A DNA stretch of 26,757 nucleotides from Methylotenera_A sp031399315 (GTDB lineage Bacteria; Pseudomonadota; Gammaproteobacteria; Burkholderiales; Methylophilaceae): assembly GCA_031399315.1 (NCBI GenBank), contig JANNOS010000057.1:1-26757 (forward strand), read 5' to 3'. Below are positions 14,743 to 21,763 of the stretch, one piece after another. Under the pieces are notes generated by a model. That model saw only the letters and a list, made by a program, of their open reading frames with translations, was not told the DNA's origin and searched no databases. The first letter of the stretch is position 1. Every line of letters starts with the position of its first letter. Both the position numbers and the translations under genes were made by a program.

Positions 14743-16011
14743 CTAGCCTTTAATGGCTCGAAAGCCAATATCAGTGCGGTATTGAGCACAGTTAAATTGA
14801 ATCTCACCGACTATTTTATAGGCTTGTTGTTGCGCAAACTTTACCGTTTCGCCAAGTGCTGTTACACATAAAACCCGCCCGCCGTTAGTTAATACTTTCC
14901 CATCAATTAACTTAGTTCCTGCATGAAAGACTTGTGCATCTTCTAGGTTTTTAGGTAAGCCAGTAATTTCATCATTTAATCTTGGTGATTCAGGATAGTT
15001 TGCGCTTGCCATCACCACGCCCAGCGCGGTACGTCTATCCCATTCGGCCTCGGCTAAATTAAGTGTGCCATTTACGGCATGTTCTGCCAGCGCGACAAAA
15101 TCACTCTTTAATCGCAACATAATCGGTTGTGTTTCGGGGTCGCCCATGCGGCAATTAAACTCTAAGGTTTTAATGCTACCATTGGGTGAAATCATCAATC
15201 CAGCGTACAGAAAGCCCGTATAAGGAATGCCATCTTTCGCCATGCCCTCAACTGTTGGGCGAATCACTTCGCGTAAGGCGCGCGCATGAATTTCTGGTGT
15301 AACGACAGGTGCAGGCGAATACGCGCCCATGCCACCAGTATTCGGGCCTTGGTCGCCATCTAGTAAGCGTTTATGGTCTTGGCTGGTGGCGAGTGTCAAT
15401 ATATTTTTGCCGTCCACCATCACAATAAAACTGGCTTCTTCGCCTGTTAAAAATTCTTCAATCACCACGCGCGCACCAGCATCTCCCAGTTTATTGTCGG
15501 AGAGCATGGCATCAACCGCAGCATGCGCTTCATCAAGCGATATCGCAACCACCACGCCTTTGCCTGCGGCTAAGCCATCGGCTTTAATCACAATCGGCGC
15601 ACCTTGCTGGTTGATGTAATCATGCGCCAATTTGGCATCGGTAAAGGTTGCATAAGTGGCGGTCGGGATGTTGTGTCGCACCATAAATGCTTTGGCGAAG
15701 TCTTTGCTAGACTCCAGTTGCGCCGCTGCTTTGGTTGGGCCAAAAATCTTTAAACCTGCTGCACGAAACGCATCGACTACACCTTGGCTGAGCGGCGCTT
15801 CTGGGCCCACTATGGTAAGTTGAATTTGTTCTTTTAAGGCAAATGCTAATAAATCTGGCACGCTAGAAATCGGCACGTTCATCATATCTGGGTTTGTGGC
15901 TGTGCCCGCATTGCCTGGTGCAACATAGACGCGGCTGACTTCTTTATTTTGGGTAATTTTCCATGCAATTGCATGTTCACGACCACCGCTGCCAATCACT
16001 AGAATTTTCAT
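14743..16011 (-). CDS. purD: Phosphoribosylamine-glycine ligase (GAR synthetase)
   Basis: PurD makes glycinamide ribonucleotide from phosphoribosylamine, glycine and ATP, the second step of purine synthesis. The 422-residue product is of normal length. It begins MKILVIGSGGREHAIAWKI, a Rossmann-like loop, followed by PGNAG. The ATP-grasp part includes KADGLAAGKGVVVA, EEFLTGEEASF and QDHKRLLDGDQGPNTGGMGA; the C-terminal ATP-site motif LEFNCRMGDPETQ is intact. Its ATG overlaps the stop of the preceding ORF6N gene in an ATGA (16008-16011), implying translational coupling to that gene. Its own upstream Shine-Dalgarno is weak (AAGAAG-like), which makes it more dependent on translation of the ORF6N gene (inference). 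Confidence 0.97.
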   Translation of the reverse strand: MKILVIGSGGREHAIAWKITQNKEVSRVYVAPGNAGTATNPDMMNVPISSVPDLLAFALKEQIQLTIVGPEAPLSQGVVDAFRAAGLKIFGPTKAAAQLESSKDFAKAFMVRHNIPTATYATFTDAKLAHDYINQQGAPIVIKADGLAAGKGVVVAISLDEAHAAVDAMLSDNKLGDAGARVVIEEFLTGEEASFIVMVDGKNILTLATSQDHKRLLDGDQGPNTGGMGAYSPAPVVTPEIHARALREVIRPTVEGMAKDGIPYTGFLYAGLMISPNGSIKTLEFNCRMGDPETQPIMLRLKSDFVALAEHAVNGTLNLAEAEWDRRTALGVVMASANYPESPRLNDEITGLPKNLEDAQVFHAGTKLIDGKVLTNGGRVLCVTALGETVKFAQQQAYKIVGEIQFNCAQYRTDIGFRAIKG

Positions 16012-16544
16012 TTATTTACTTCTTTTTTGGTTTTAATATCAGCCGTAAATCCAATCGGATGTTTTTCAGGCTTTGGTGATTCCATTAAGCTGCGGATGGC
16101 ATCAAACACCACTTTAAATTGGTCGTCATAGCGATCTTCAAGCGCGTCTAGCCTGTGTGTTAAATCTTTATGTTCGGCAATAAGTTGGCGTAACTTAACA
16201 AAAGTGCGCATGATTTCAATGTTCACATTGATAGCGCGCTCGCTATTGAGTACGCTAGAAAGCATGGCAACGCCTTGCTCGGTAAAGGCGTAGGGCGCGG
16301 TTCTTGTGCCGCCATAATTAGTTTTATTTAAACTTGAAGTCACAATTTGTGACTTCAAGTTTGCCCATTCGTCCGTGTTAAGTTGAAACATAAAGTCACT
16401 TGGAAATCGAAATAAATTACGTTTTACTGACTGCATTAATACCTTTGGAATAACGCCATAAAGCAAGGCTAAATCAGTAGATAGCATCACGCGATGCTTG
16501 CGTATTACCTGAATAGTTGGCTTTATTTCGATGAGGTTCGTCAT
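16008..16544 (-). CDS. ORF6N-domain protein (phage antirepressor / KilA-N-related DNA-binding type)
   Basis: The 178-residue product has an ORF6N domain at about residues 8-100. The typical order is visible: IQVIRKHRVMLSTDLALLYGV, then VKRNLFRFPSDFMFQL, then EWANLKSQIVTSS, then RTAPYAFTEQGVAMLSSVLNS. A helical, charged stretch at about 110-155 (KLRQLIAEHKDLTHRLDALEDRYDDQ in parts) looks like a coiled coil. The tail is basic. ORF6N domains occur in phage regulatory proteins and as stand-alone bacterial genes of unknown role; DNA binding is inferred from the family. The gene starts 1 base after the purH stop and overlaps purD by 4 bases, so it is fully embedded in the purine operon. No phage genes or insertion ends surround it. 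Codons 61-72 are covered by a perfect palindrome. Confidence 0.9.
   Translation of the reverse strand: MTNLIEIKPTIQVIRKHRVMLSTDLALLYGVIPKVLMQSVKRNLFRFPSDFMFQLNTDEWANLKSQIVTSSLNKTNYGGTRTAPYAFTEQGVAMLSSVLNSERAINVNIEIMRTFVKLRQLIAEHKDLTHRLDALEDRYDDQFKVVFDAIRSLMESPKPEKHPIGFTADIKTKKEVNK
16330..16362. repeat. Perfect 33-bp palindrome inside the ORF6N coding sequence
   Basis: The left arm AAACTTGAAGTCACAA (16330-16345) and right arm TTGTGACTTCAAGTTT (16347-16362) are exact reverse complements around a single central T (16346). In the gene it encodes residues Ala61-Leu72 (ANLKSQIVTSSL), the conserved core between the two halves of the ORF6N domain. It can form a stable mRNA hairpin or act as a two-fold symmetric protein-binding site. 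There is no poly-U tract after it, so it is not a canonical terminator. Confidence 0.95.
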
Positions 16545-16545
16545 T

Positions 16546-18177
16546 CTAGTGCCTAAAGTGGCGAATGCCAGTGACTACCATCGCAAGTCTGCGCTCATCG
16601 GCTGCCGCAATCACTTCTTCATCGCGCATGCTACCGCCTGGGTGAATGACGCAAGAAGCACCTGCATCTGCCAGCACATCGACACCGTCACGGAAAGGAA
16701 AGAATGCATCTGAAGCGACAACTGAATCTAGCAAGCTTAAACCCGCATTTTGTGCTTTAATCGCGGCAATTTTGGTGCTATCTACGCGGCTCATTTGACC
16801 CGCGCCTACGCCAAGCGTCATGCCGTTGCCGCAGAACACGATGGCGTTTGATTTTACATATTTCGCCACATTCCATGCGAATAATAAATCCGCCATTTGT
16901 TGTGGTGTGGGTTGTTTTTTTGTGACGATTTTTAAATCAGAAGCCGTAATTTCGTGATTATCCGCTGTTTGAATCAACAGGCCAGAACCTACACGTTTCG
17001 TGTCGTGCGAGTTGCGCCCTTGCTGCCATGGGGTTAATTCGAGTGCTGTGTCGCCACCTGTTGGTAGTGCAATCTTTAACACACGTACATTGGCTTTTGC
17101 TTTAAGTAAGTTAAGCGCATCGTTGGTGAAGTCTGGTGCTATCAGCACTTCCATAAACTGCTTAGAAACCGCTTCAGCAGCATTTAAATCAACGGTGGTA
17201 TTAAATGCAATAATGCCGCCAAAAGCAGAAGTTGGATCAGTTTGAAACGCTTTACTATAGGCTTCAAGCGCATCTTTACCTAACGCTACACCACATGGAT
17301 TAGCGTGTTTTACAATCACACAAGCAGCGGCAGCACCTAATGTGCTGGAGTTTGTAGGGCTGTTGAAGCTTTTTACGGTTTCCCAAGCGGCATCGGCATC
17401 GGCGATATTGTTATAGCTTAATTCTTTGCCTTGTAATTGTTGCGCGCTAACCAGCGAGCCAGGCGCAGGATACAGGTCGCGATAAAATGCAGCCTGTTGA
17501 TGCGGGTTTTCGCCATAACGCAAATCTTGCACTTTCACAAAGCGGCCATTGGTTTGATCGGGGAAGGAGTTGCGTGAACCATCGGCATTGAAGCTTGATA
17601 AGTAGTCGCTAATCGCGCCATCGTAATTGCTAATGCGATTAAATGCAGCGACCGAAAGCTTAAAAAGTGATGCTCTGGAAGCCGCGCCGTTATTGGTCTG
17701 CAGCTCGGTTAAAAAATCGCCATATTGACTGGCATCAGTCAATACCGCGACATGTTGCCAATTTTTTGCGGCACTACGCACCATGGCTGGGCCGCCAATG
17801 TCTATATTTTCAATCGCATCTTCTAGTGTGCAGTCGGCTTTAGCAACAGTGGCTTCAAACGGGTAAAGGTTAACCACCAGTAAATCAATATTAGGAATAT
17901 CATGCGCTTGCATGGTGGATACATGCTCTGGTAAATCGCGTCTACCCAGCAAGCCGCCATGTACTTTGGGGTGCAATGTTTTCACGCGGCCATCAAGCAT
18001 CTCTGGGAAACCTGTGTAATCACCGACTTCAATCACGGGGATATTGTTGTCGCGGAAGAGTTTTGCGGTGCCGCCTGTGGAGAGGATTTCAATCCCAAAT
18101 GCATTTAAAGAATTGGCAAATTCGATAATGCCAGTTTTGTCCGAAACACTGATGAGTGCACGTTTAATGGTAGCCAT
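16546..18177 (-). CDS. purH: Bifunctional AICAR transformylase / IMP cyclohydrolase
   Basis: PurH performs the last two steps of IMP synthesis. The 543 residues are slightly longer than the E. coli enzyme (529). The N-terminal cyclohydrolase domain begins with ALISVSDKTGIIEFANSL and contains LSTGGTAKLF, TGFPEMLDGRVKTLHPKVHGGLL and NIDIGGPAMVRSAAKN. The transformylase domain has DLRYGENPHQQAAFY, VKHANPCGVALG and AFGGIIAFN. The terminal GSMRDEEVIAAADERRLAMV and TGIRHFRH are intact, so the adjoining ORF6N gene has not truncated purH. A roughly 10-residue insertion near 360-400 (around ALPTGGDTALELTPWQQGRN) lies in a variable loop. It is 25 bases downstream of fis. Confidence 0.97.
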   Translation of the reverse strand: MATIKRALISVSDKTGIIEFANSLNAFGIEILSTGGTAKLFRDNNIPVIEVGDYTGFPEMLDGRVKTLHPKVHGGLLGRRDLPEHVSTMQAHDIPNIDLLVVNLYPFEATVAKADCTLEDAIENIDIGGPAMVRSAAKNWQHVAVLTDASQYGDFLTELQTNNGAASRASLFKLSVAAFNRISNYDGAISDYLSSFNADGSRNSFPDQTNGRFVKVQDLRYGENPHQQAAFYRDLYPAPGSLVSAQQLQGKELSYNNIADADAAWETVKSFNSPTNSSTLGAAAACVIVKHANPCGVALGKDALEAYSKAFQTDPTSAFGGIIAFNTTVDLNAAEAVSKQFMEVLIAPDFTNDALNLLKAKANVRVLKIALPTGGDTALELTPWQQGRNSHDTKRVGSGLLIQTADNHEITASDLKIVTKKQPTPQQMADLLFAWNVAKYVKSNAIVFCGNGMTLGVGAGQMSRVDSTKIAAIKAQNAGLSLLDSVVASDAFFPFRDGVDVLADAGASCVIHPGGSMRDEEVIAAADERRLAMVVTGIRHFRH

Positions 18178-18202
18178 GTATTAAAAATCTTAAAAAGGTG
18201 GA

Positions 18203-18439
18203 TTAATCGAGATTGTATTGCGCCATTTTTTTTCGCAGCGTATTGCGGTTTAAACCTAATATTTCAGCCGCTTTGCTTTGGTTGCCGCCAACTGAGTGCA
18301 AAATATACTCCAGCATGGGTTTTTCTATGCAACCCAGCACCATGTCATAAATCGCATGCGGCGGCTGACCGTCTAAATGGGTAAAGTATTCTTCTAGAGA
18401 ATCTTTAACCGCATCAGAAAGTTTGCAAATATTGGACAT
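18203..18439 (-). CDS. fis: DNA-binding protein Fis
   Basis: This is a small nucleoid-associated regulator of 78 residues, shorter at the N-terminus than the E. coli protein (98), as is common in betaproteobacteria. The C-terminal helix-turn-helix is clear: PMLEYILHSVGGNQSKAAEI and LGLNRNTLRKKMAQYNLD, close to the family consensus. It lies 11 bases after dusB and 25 before purH on the same strand. The dusB-fis pairing is a conserved operon, and fis followed by purH is typical of betaproteobacteria. Fis dimers bend DNA and activate stable RNA promoters in E. coli; its regulon here is unknown. Confidence 0.95.
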   Translation of the reverse strand: MSNICKLSDAVKDSLEEYFTHLDGQPPHAIYDMVLGCIEKPMLEYILHSVGGNQSKAAEILGLNRNTLRKKMAQYNLD

Positions 18440-18450
18440 AATGGTATTTT

Positions 18451-19503
18451 TTAGGCAGCTAACGCTTGAGTTTGGGTGCCATATTGATTTACTGCATGTT
18501 GATCTTCTGTATCAACATAAACTAAACGTTCGTTTTTATGTTTTAGCTCGGCAAAAAAATCGTTAATGGAGGCTTGTTGCAAATCGATTGTGTCCAACGT
18601 GTTCATGTTGTGGCGAAAGCTCGCGCTGCCAGCCAAGCCTTTGGTGTACCAAGAAATATGCTTACGCGCCACGCGCATGCCCGCAATGTCGCCATAAAAA
18701 CCGTATAAATCGTTGATATGTTCTAACATCACCGTATGAATTTCTTCCACTGTCGGTGGTAATAGGTGTGTGCCAGTTTTTAGGAAATGTTCAATCTCGC
18801 GAAAAATCCATGGCCTGCCTTGCGCAGCGCGACCAATCATCACGGCATCAGCGCCCGTGTAATCCAACACAAATTTTGCCTTTTCTGGTGTAGTAATGTC
18901 GCCATTCGCTATCAAAGGAATTTGAATTGCTTGCTTAACAGCGGCAATCGTATCGTATTCCGCATCACCCAAATAAGCACAAGCGCGGGTGCGGCCGTGC
19001 ATGGCGAGCGCTTGCACACCGATGTCTTCGGCCAATTTCGCAATCATTACAGCGTTGCGATTATTTTTATCCCAACCAGTGCGAATTTTAAGCGTCACAG
19101 GCACGTTAACTGCACCTACAACGGCTTTTAAAATTTGCGAAACTAAGGGTTCGTCTTTAAGTAATGCAGAACCTGCCATTACATTACAAATCTTTTTGGC
19201 GGGGCAACCCATGTTGATATCGATAATTTGCGCGCCATTATCGACATTGTATTTGGCCGCTTCTGCCATCATTTTTGGGTCAGCGCCCGCAATTTGTACA
19301 GAAATTGGGCTGACTTCACCTTCGTGATTAGCGCGACGGCGTGTTTTTTCGCTGCCGTATAGTAAAGAATTTGAAGTCACCATCTCACTAACCGCCAAGC
19401 CTGCGCCCATTTTTTTGCAAAGTTGACGGAAAGGCCTATCAGTGACGCCAGCCATAGGGGCGACGACCAAATTGTTTTTCAGAATATGACTGCCAATTTG
19501 CAT
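18451..19503 (-). CDS. dusB: tRNA-dihydrouridine synthase B
   Basis: This FMN- and NADPH-dependent enzyme reduces uridine to dihydrouridine in tRNA. The 350-residue TIM-barrel protein begins with LVVAPMAGVTDRPFRQL. It has the active-site motif DINMGCPAKKICNVMAGSALL, whose cysteine is the catalytic acid, followed by VTLKIRTGWD, AMHGRTRACAYLGDAEYDTI and IANGDITTPEKA, with VMIGRAAQGRPWIF for phosphate binding. The pairing with fis identifies it as the DusB subgroup. No Shine-Dalgarno is evident before its ATG. It is the promoter-proximal gene of the operon. The C-terminal 25 residues are variable. Confidence 0.96.
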   Translation of the reverse strand: MQIGSHILKNNLVVAPMAGVTDRPFRQLCKKMGAGLAVSEMVTSNSLLYGSEKTRRRANHEGEVSPISVQIAGADPKMMAEAAKYNVDNGAQIIDINMGCPAKKICNVMAGSALLKDEPLVSQILKAVVGAVNVPVTLKIRTGWDKNNRNAVMIAKLAEDIGVQALAMHGRTRACAYLGDAEYDTIAAVKQAIQIPLIANGDITTPEKAKFVLDYTGADAVMIGRAAQGRPWIFREIEHFLKTGTHLLPPTVEEIHTVMLEHINDLYGFYGDIAGMRVARKHISWYTKGLAGSASFRHNMNTLDTIDLQQASINDFFAELKHKNERLVYVDTEDQHAVNQYGTQTQALAA

Positions 19504-19630
19504 GAAAACAAGCCAAGCGGGAAAGCTGCTTATTTTATACGCAATTGCGCGTCTAGGGAACTCAAATTAGTGGTTTGTTTGAATGTAAGATTAAGTTTTT
19601 TTGGACACGAGCAGCTTTGCAAGGAATGGG
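19504..19630 (-). promoter_or_regulatory. Presumed promoter region of the dusB-fis-purH-ORF6N-purD-hemF operon
   Basis: This is the only long gap upstream of dusB. On the minus strand a TATAAA hexamer (complement of 19534-19539) is a possible -10, lying next to the palindrome CGCAATTGCG (19540-19549). No good -35 is placed 16-18 bases away, so the promoter call is weak. A GAATGTAAG at 19581-19589 matches half of the efflux operator described below, which may be coincidence. Confidence 0.3.
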
Positions 19631-20248
19631 CTATTTTCTGCGCATATTAATATGTGATTTGATGAGTTCTGTGGCTTGAAAGCGGAATCTAGTGCCATCT
19701 ATATCTTTTACCCACATATGTAGTAAGCCACTAAAAAACAGGTGCGTATCCAGTGCTAGCGCGCGCGGGGTATGTGAGCCTGCTATTAGTTTTTGAACTT
19801 CGGCACGTTCGTAAGCTTTTTGAATTTTTTCTGTAATGTTTGAGCAATTACCTAAGATTTGTTGCAACACAGTGGCAAACTCGTCTACATATTCACATTT
19901 AATCATCATGATTTCATAAATCTGACGCATTTCAATGTTTTCATTCAATTCATGAATAGTATCGCACAAGCTATTTTCAATTTGGGTGAGGGGGTCTTCC
20001 TTGCTTTGTGTCGCTAAAGTGTCATCCATGCGGTCGATAAGCGGTAAAAATACGCGGTCACGAATGGCATGGAAAATTTCAGTTTTATTTTTGAAATGCC
20101 AGTAAACGGCGCCACGCGTTACCTCTGCTTGTGTTGCGATATGCTCTAAGGTTGAGCGACTGACGCCACGTGCTAAAAAAACTTCACGTGCGGCATCAAT
20201 AATGCGCTGGCGCGTGAGTTCAGCATCTTCTTTAGTTTTTCTTACCAT
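19631..20248 (-). CDS. TetR/AcrR-family repressor of the adjacent RND efflux operon
   Basis: The 205-residue protein has an N-terminal TetR helix-turn-helix: RQRIIDAAREVFLARGVSRS then LEHIATQAEVTRGAVYWHFKNK (about 13-55), closest in style to AcrR, TtgR and MtrR. The C-terminal ligand-binding part matches the AcrR/TtgR-type domain, with MIKCEYVDEFATV and a helical end (LFFSGLLHMWVKDIDG). It is divergent from the efflux genes. The two operators between them also sit close to its own start, so autorepression is likely. In characterised homologues, binding of drugs or hydrophobic compounds releases DNA; the inducer here is unknown. Confidence 0.93.
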   Translation of the reverse strand: MVRKTKEDAELTRQRIIDAAREVFLARGVSRSTLEHIATQAEVTRGAVYWHFKNKTEIFHAIRDRVFLPLIDRMDDTLATQSKEDPLTQIENSLCDTIHELNENIEMRQIYEIMMIKCEYVDEFATVLQQILGNCSNITEKIQKAYERAEVQKLIAGSHTPRALALDTHLFFSGLLHMWVKDIDGTRFRFQATELIKSHINMRRK

Positions 20249-20315
20249 TGGTTAGGTCTCGCTGTATTGAATATTGCTACGTTAAATATTTTTTGTATAT
20301 TTTTACACAAATTTG

Positions 20316-20343
20316 TTTACATACATTCGTGATTGTATATAAT
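20316..20343 (+). promoter_or_regulatory. Sigma70 promoter of the efflux operon
   Basis: TTTACA (20316-20321) and a consensus TATAAT (20338-20343) are 16 bases apart. They are almost entirely covered by the first repressor operator, the arrangement expected for repression by blocking RNA polymerase. The resulting transcript has a leader of roughly 175 bases before the adapter start. Confidence 0.7.
20318..20341. promoter_or_regulatory. AcrR-type operator 1
   Basis: This 24-base near-palindrome begins TACATACATTCG and continues TGATTGTATATA. From memory, the E. coli acrAB operator is TACATACATTTG followed by TGAATGTATGTA, so 21 of 24 positions agree. It overlaps the -35/-10 spacer of the efflux promoter. 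Confidence 0.8.
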
Positions 20344-20344
20344 A

Positions 20345-20368
20345 TACATACAATCACGAATGTAAGCA
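20345..20368. promoter_or_regulatory. AcrR-type operator 2, inverted relative to operator 1
   Basis: On the plus strand this begins TACATACAATCA and continues CGAATGTAAGCA. It is an inverted copy of operator 1: ACATTCGTGATTGTAT (20323-20338) and ATACAATCACGAATGT (20348-20363) are exact reverse complements separated by 9 bases. The site lies over the expected transcription start. Two repressor dimers could bind side by side, or the pair could serve the two divergent promoters separately. Confidence 0.7.
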
Positions 20369-20525
20369 AGTACTTTATATGCGAACTAGCTTACATTAAG
20401 TGCGCATAAAGCGTTGCAAGATTATCAAGTTAGCTAATAAATAAAGTGTTAAGTAGCATCTAAATTATCATGATTCTAATATACATGGCCTAGTTAAGAA
20501 CCCAGTTAAAAACGTGGAGTAATGC
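20369..20525 (+). other. Long 5' leader of the efflux operon
   Basis: There is no reading frame here. It contains a third half-site CTTACATT (20390-20397) and an imperfect hairpin with arms TATGCG (around 20378-20383) and CGCATA (20402-20407). GGAG at 20516-20519 is the ribosome binding site of the adapter gene. No riboswitch type is recognised. Confidence 0.4.
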
Positions 20526-21746
20526 ATGGAAATCAAGTCAATCAAACAATATCAACATAAAAATACTGTATATGCTGCCGTTATTTTGGTGGCGCTTATC
20601 ACAAGCCTAGCCGTTACTGGGTGTGGTAAAAAAGCAGATGCACAAGCAGGTGGTGGAATGCCAGCAATGCCTGTGAGCGTGATTACATTAGAGGCGACTA
20701 CTGTGCCGATTAGCGCAGAAGCGGTGGCACAAACAGAAGGTGCGAAAGAAGTTGAGATTCGCCCACGTGTTGGTGGCATTTTGCTAAAAAAATTGTTTGA
20801 AGAAGGCGCGCCAATTAAGGCTGGCCAAGCCATGTTTTTAATTGACCCTGTGCCATTTCAGATTGCATTATCCAATGCAAAAGCACAGTTAGCGCAACAG
20901 CAATCTCGCGTGGATCAAACACAGCGCGAGGCGCAACGTTTACAAGGCTTATTGGCGACACAGTCTATTAGTCAGCGCGAGGCAGACAATGCGGCTTCAG
21001 ATAACTCACTAGCTAAAGCAGGTTTAGCTCAATATGAAGCCAGCGTGCGCGAAGCTCAACTTAATCTATCTTATACCACTGTCACTTCGCCATTGGCTGG
21101 CATAGCAGGACGTTTTGAGTTTTCTGAGGGTGCATTAGTCAGTCCGAATACAAGCTTACTTACCACAGTCAGTCAAATCAGCCCAATTTGGGTGAGGTTC
21201 AGTTTGTCTGATTCTGAGGTTGCAACATTGGGCGGACGTTTAACTGAAACTAATGTGAAAAAAGTAACTTTGTTATTGCCTGATGGCACAGAATATAAAC
21301 AATCAGGAAAATTAAACTTTGCAGCAAGCCAGATTGATCCAGCGCTTGGCACTCAACAATTGCGTGCTACTTTTGAAAATGACGACCACACATTGCTGCC
21401 AGGCCAATTTGTGCGTGCTCGTATCACAACGGGTACACGTGAAGGCGTATTTTTAGTTCCTCAAACTTCTGTATTAACTGGGGATCAAGGTAAATTTGTG
21501 TACGTGGCAGACAAAGATAAAGAAGGTAAAACATTCGCTAGCGTTCGTCCAATTCAAGAAGGTGGATGGCAAGGCACCAATTGGGTTATTTTAAGTGGCT
21601 TAAAAACTGGCGATCAAGTGATTATAGACAACTTGATTAAGGTTCGCCCAGGTGCGCCAGTCGCACCACATCCAGCAGAAGCGCCAGCATCAGCTCCTGA
21701 GGCAGAAACTTCTGCCTCAGCAACTAGCAAACAAGCAACTAAATAA
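20526..21746 (+). CDS. RND efflux periplasmic adapter (AcrA/MexA family) lipoprotein
   Basis: The 406-residue membrane-fusion protein links the RND pump with the outer-membrane channel. The signal peptide ends in the lipobox VTGC, giving lipidated Cys33, so it is a substrate for Lgt. Lipoyl-domain halves flank a coiled-coil hairpin: VEIRPRVGGILLKKLFEEGAPIKAGQ in parts, then ALSNAKAQLAQQQSRVDQTQ and further heptads, then LSYTTVTSPLAGIAGRFEFS and PIWVRFSLSD. The beta-barrel part contains LGTQQLRATFENDDHTLLPGQFVRARI and the membrane-proximal part VLTGDQGKFVYV. The tail is low-complexity Ala/Pro/Glu/Ser-rich. It starts the efflux operon, with a 17-base gap to the pump gene. Confidence 0.95.
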   Translation: MEIKSIKQYQHKNTVYAAVILVALITSLAVTGCGKKADAQAGGGMPAMPVSVITLEATTVPISAEAVAQTEGAKEVEIRPRVGGILLKKLFEEGAPIKAGQAMFLIDPVPFQIALSNAKAQLAQQQSRVDQTQREAQRLQGLLATQSISQREADNAASDNSLAKAGLAQYEASVREAQLNLSYTTVTSPLAGIAGRFEFSEGALVSPNTSLLTTVSQISPIWVRFSLSDSEVATLGGRLTETNVKKVTLLLPDGTEYKQSGKLNFAASQIDPALGTQQLRATFENDDHTLLPGQFVRARITTGTREGVFLVPQTSVLTGDQGKFVYVADKDKEGKTFASVRPIQEGGWQGTNWVILSGLKTGDQVIIDNLIKVRPGAPVAPHPAEAPASAPEAETSASATSKQATK

Positions 21747-21763
21747 GCTAAGGATAAGAGATT

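Noticed and set aside
14739..14807. 23-residue N-terminal extension of HemF from an upstream ATG
   Set aside because: It would overlap purD by 65 bases, does not resemble HemF N-termini, and the internal ATG at 14738 has better spacing and a ribosome binding site.
16008..16544. ORF6N gene as part of a prophage or insertion sequence
   Set aside because: Neighbours are intact housekeeping genes. No transposase, integrase, terminal inverted repeats or target duplication are visible at the junctions.
19522..19618. Inverted repeat AAAGCTGCT / AGCAGCTTT as a terminator after the TetR gene
   Set aside because: The 9-base arms are 79 bases apart with no U-tract; a chance match is likely.
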